A stretch of 8,948 nt of DNA from Flavobacteriaceae bacterium. Lineage in GTDB: Bacteria; Bacteroidota; Bacteroidia; Flavobacteriales; Flavobacteriaceae. The notes below the pieces were generated by a model, which was not told the DNA's origin, searched no databases, and was given only the letters and a program-made list of their open reading frames with translations. A program made the translations under genes and the position numbers. Positions 8,783 to 8,948 of the stretch are shown here, piece by piece. The stretch is from NCBI GenBank assembly GCA_013003145.1, contig JABDLH010000304.1, positions 1 to 8,948 on the forward strand, given 5' to 3'. Each line of letters opens with the position of its first letter. Position 1 is the stretch's first letter.

Positions 8783-8948
8783 TTATTTTGAGTGGGTGCC
8801 CAGAAAAACATTTACCCCAGGGGGGATAGGATTCCCAGCAGCTCTCCTGAGCATAACTATCTGCCCGGTATGCCAGATAGCATCAGACACCGGGCCGTTG
8901 ATGAGGTTCCAGAAGGTGAATTCTGAAGATCCCTTCTCACTGCTGAAC
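8783..8948 (-). CDS. DinB-fold protein, C-terminal fragment (cut by window edge)
   Basis: The minus strand stays open from the window edge to the TAA at 8783-8785, giving 54 residues. The stretches FWNLINGPVSDAIWHTGQ and IVMLRRAAGNPIPPG are typical of the last helix and tail of flavobacterial DinB-family proteins. The histidine in AIWHTGQI would be the last metal ligand, equivalent to H185 of the neighbouring gene. The N-terminal part, and so whether this copy has a signal peptide, lies outside the window. The fragment is too different from the neighbouring exported protein to be a recent duplicate. No start codon can be assigned. Confidence 0.75.
   Translation of the reverse strand, partial: FSSEKGSSEFTFWNLINGPVSDAIWHTGQIVMLRRAAGNPIPPGVNVFLGTHSK

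Overview
The window looks like a chromosomal segment of a Bacteroidota bacterium, most likely a member of the Flavobacteriaceae. The reasons are a TonB-dependent receptor paired with a DUF4249 lipoprotein, a DUF6095 protein, a carboxypeptidase-regulatory-like (CarboxypepD_reg) secreted protein, a monomeric NADP isocitrate dehydrogenase, promoter elements of the Bacteroidota type (TAnnTTTG) and the absence of clear Shine-Dalgarno sequences. Every gene I can support lies on the minus strand, so the window is transcribed from high to low coordinates. I found no rRNA, tRNA, CRISPR array, transposase or phage gene.

In transcription order: (1) 8948-8783, the C-terminal end of a DinB-fold protein cut by the window edge. 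(2) 8665-8060, a second DinB-fold protein that carries a signal peptide and ends at a strong intrinsic terminator (8014-8038). (3) 7915-6587, a secreted protein with an N-terminal CarboxypepD_reg domain and an unassigned C-terminal part. (4) 6586-5882, about 700 bp without a convincing gene, AT-rich in its upstream two thirds and unusually dense in inverted repeats, including an 18-bp-arm hairpin at 6025-6065. (5) 5881-3659, a complete monomeric isocitrate dehydrogenase with a perfect -7 element just upstream and its own terminator (3614-3635). (6) 3552-1156 and 1151-294, a TonB-dependent receptor and a DUF4249 lipoprotein separated by 4 bases, forming an outer-membrane uptake pair of unknown substrate. 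(7) 245-21, a small two-helix membrane protein (DUF6095).

Functionally the window is mostly ordinary. It holds one TCA-cycle enzyme (isocitrate to 2-oxoglutarate with NADPH), one outer-membrane import pair and several envelope proteins of unknown role. The terminators split it into independent transcription units, and only the receptor/lipoprotein pair is clearly co-translated. The items most worth a second look are the structured non-coding interval between genes 3 and 5, the exported DinB-fold protein next to another DinB gene, and the substrate of the receptor/DUF4249 pair. I did not find clear evidence of a new defence or mobile system.
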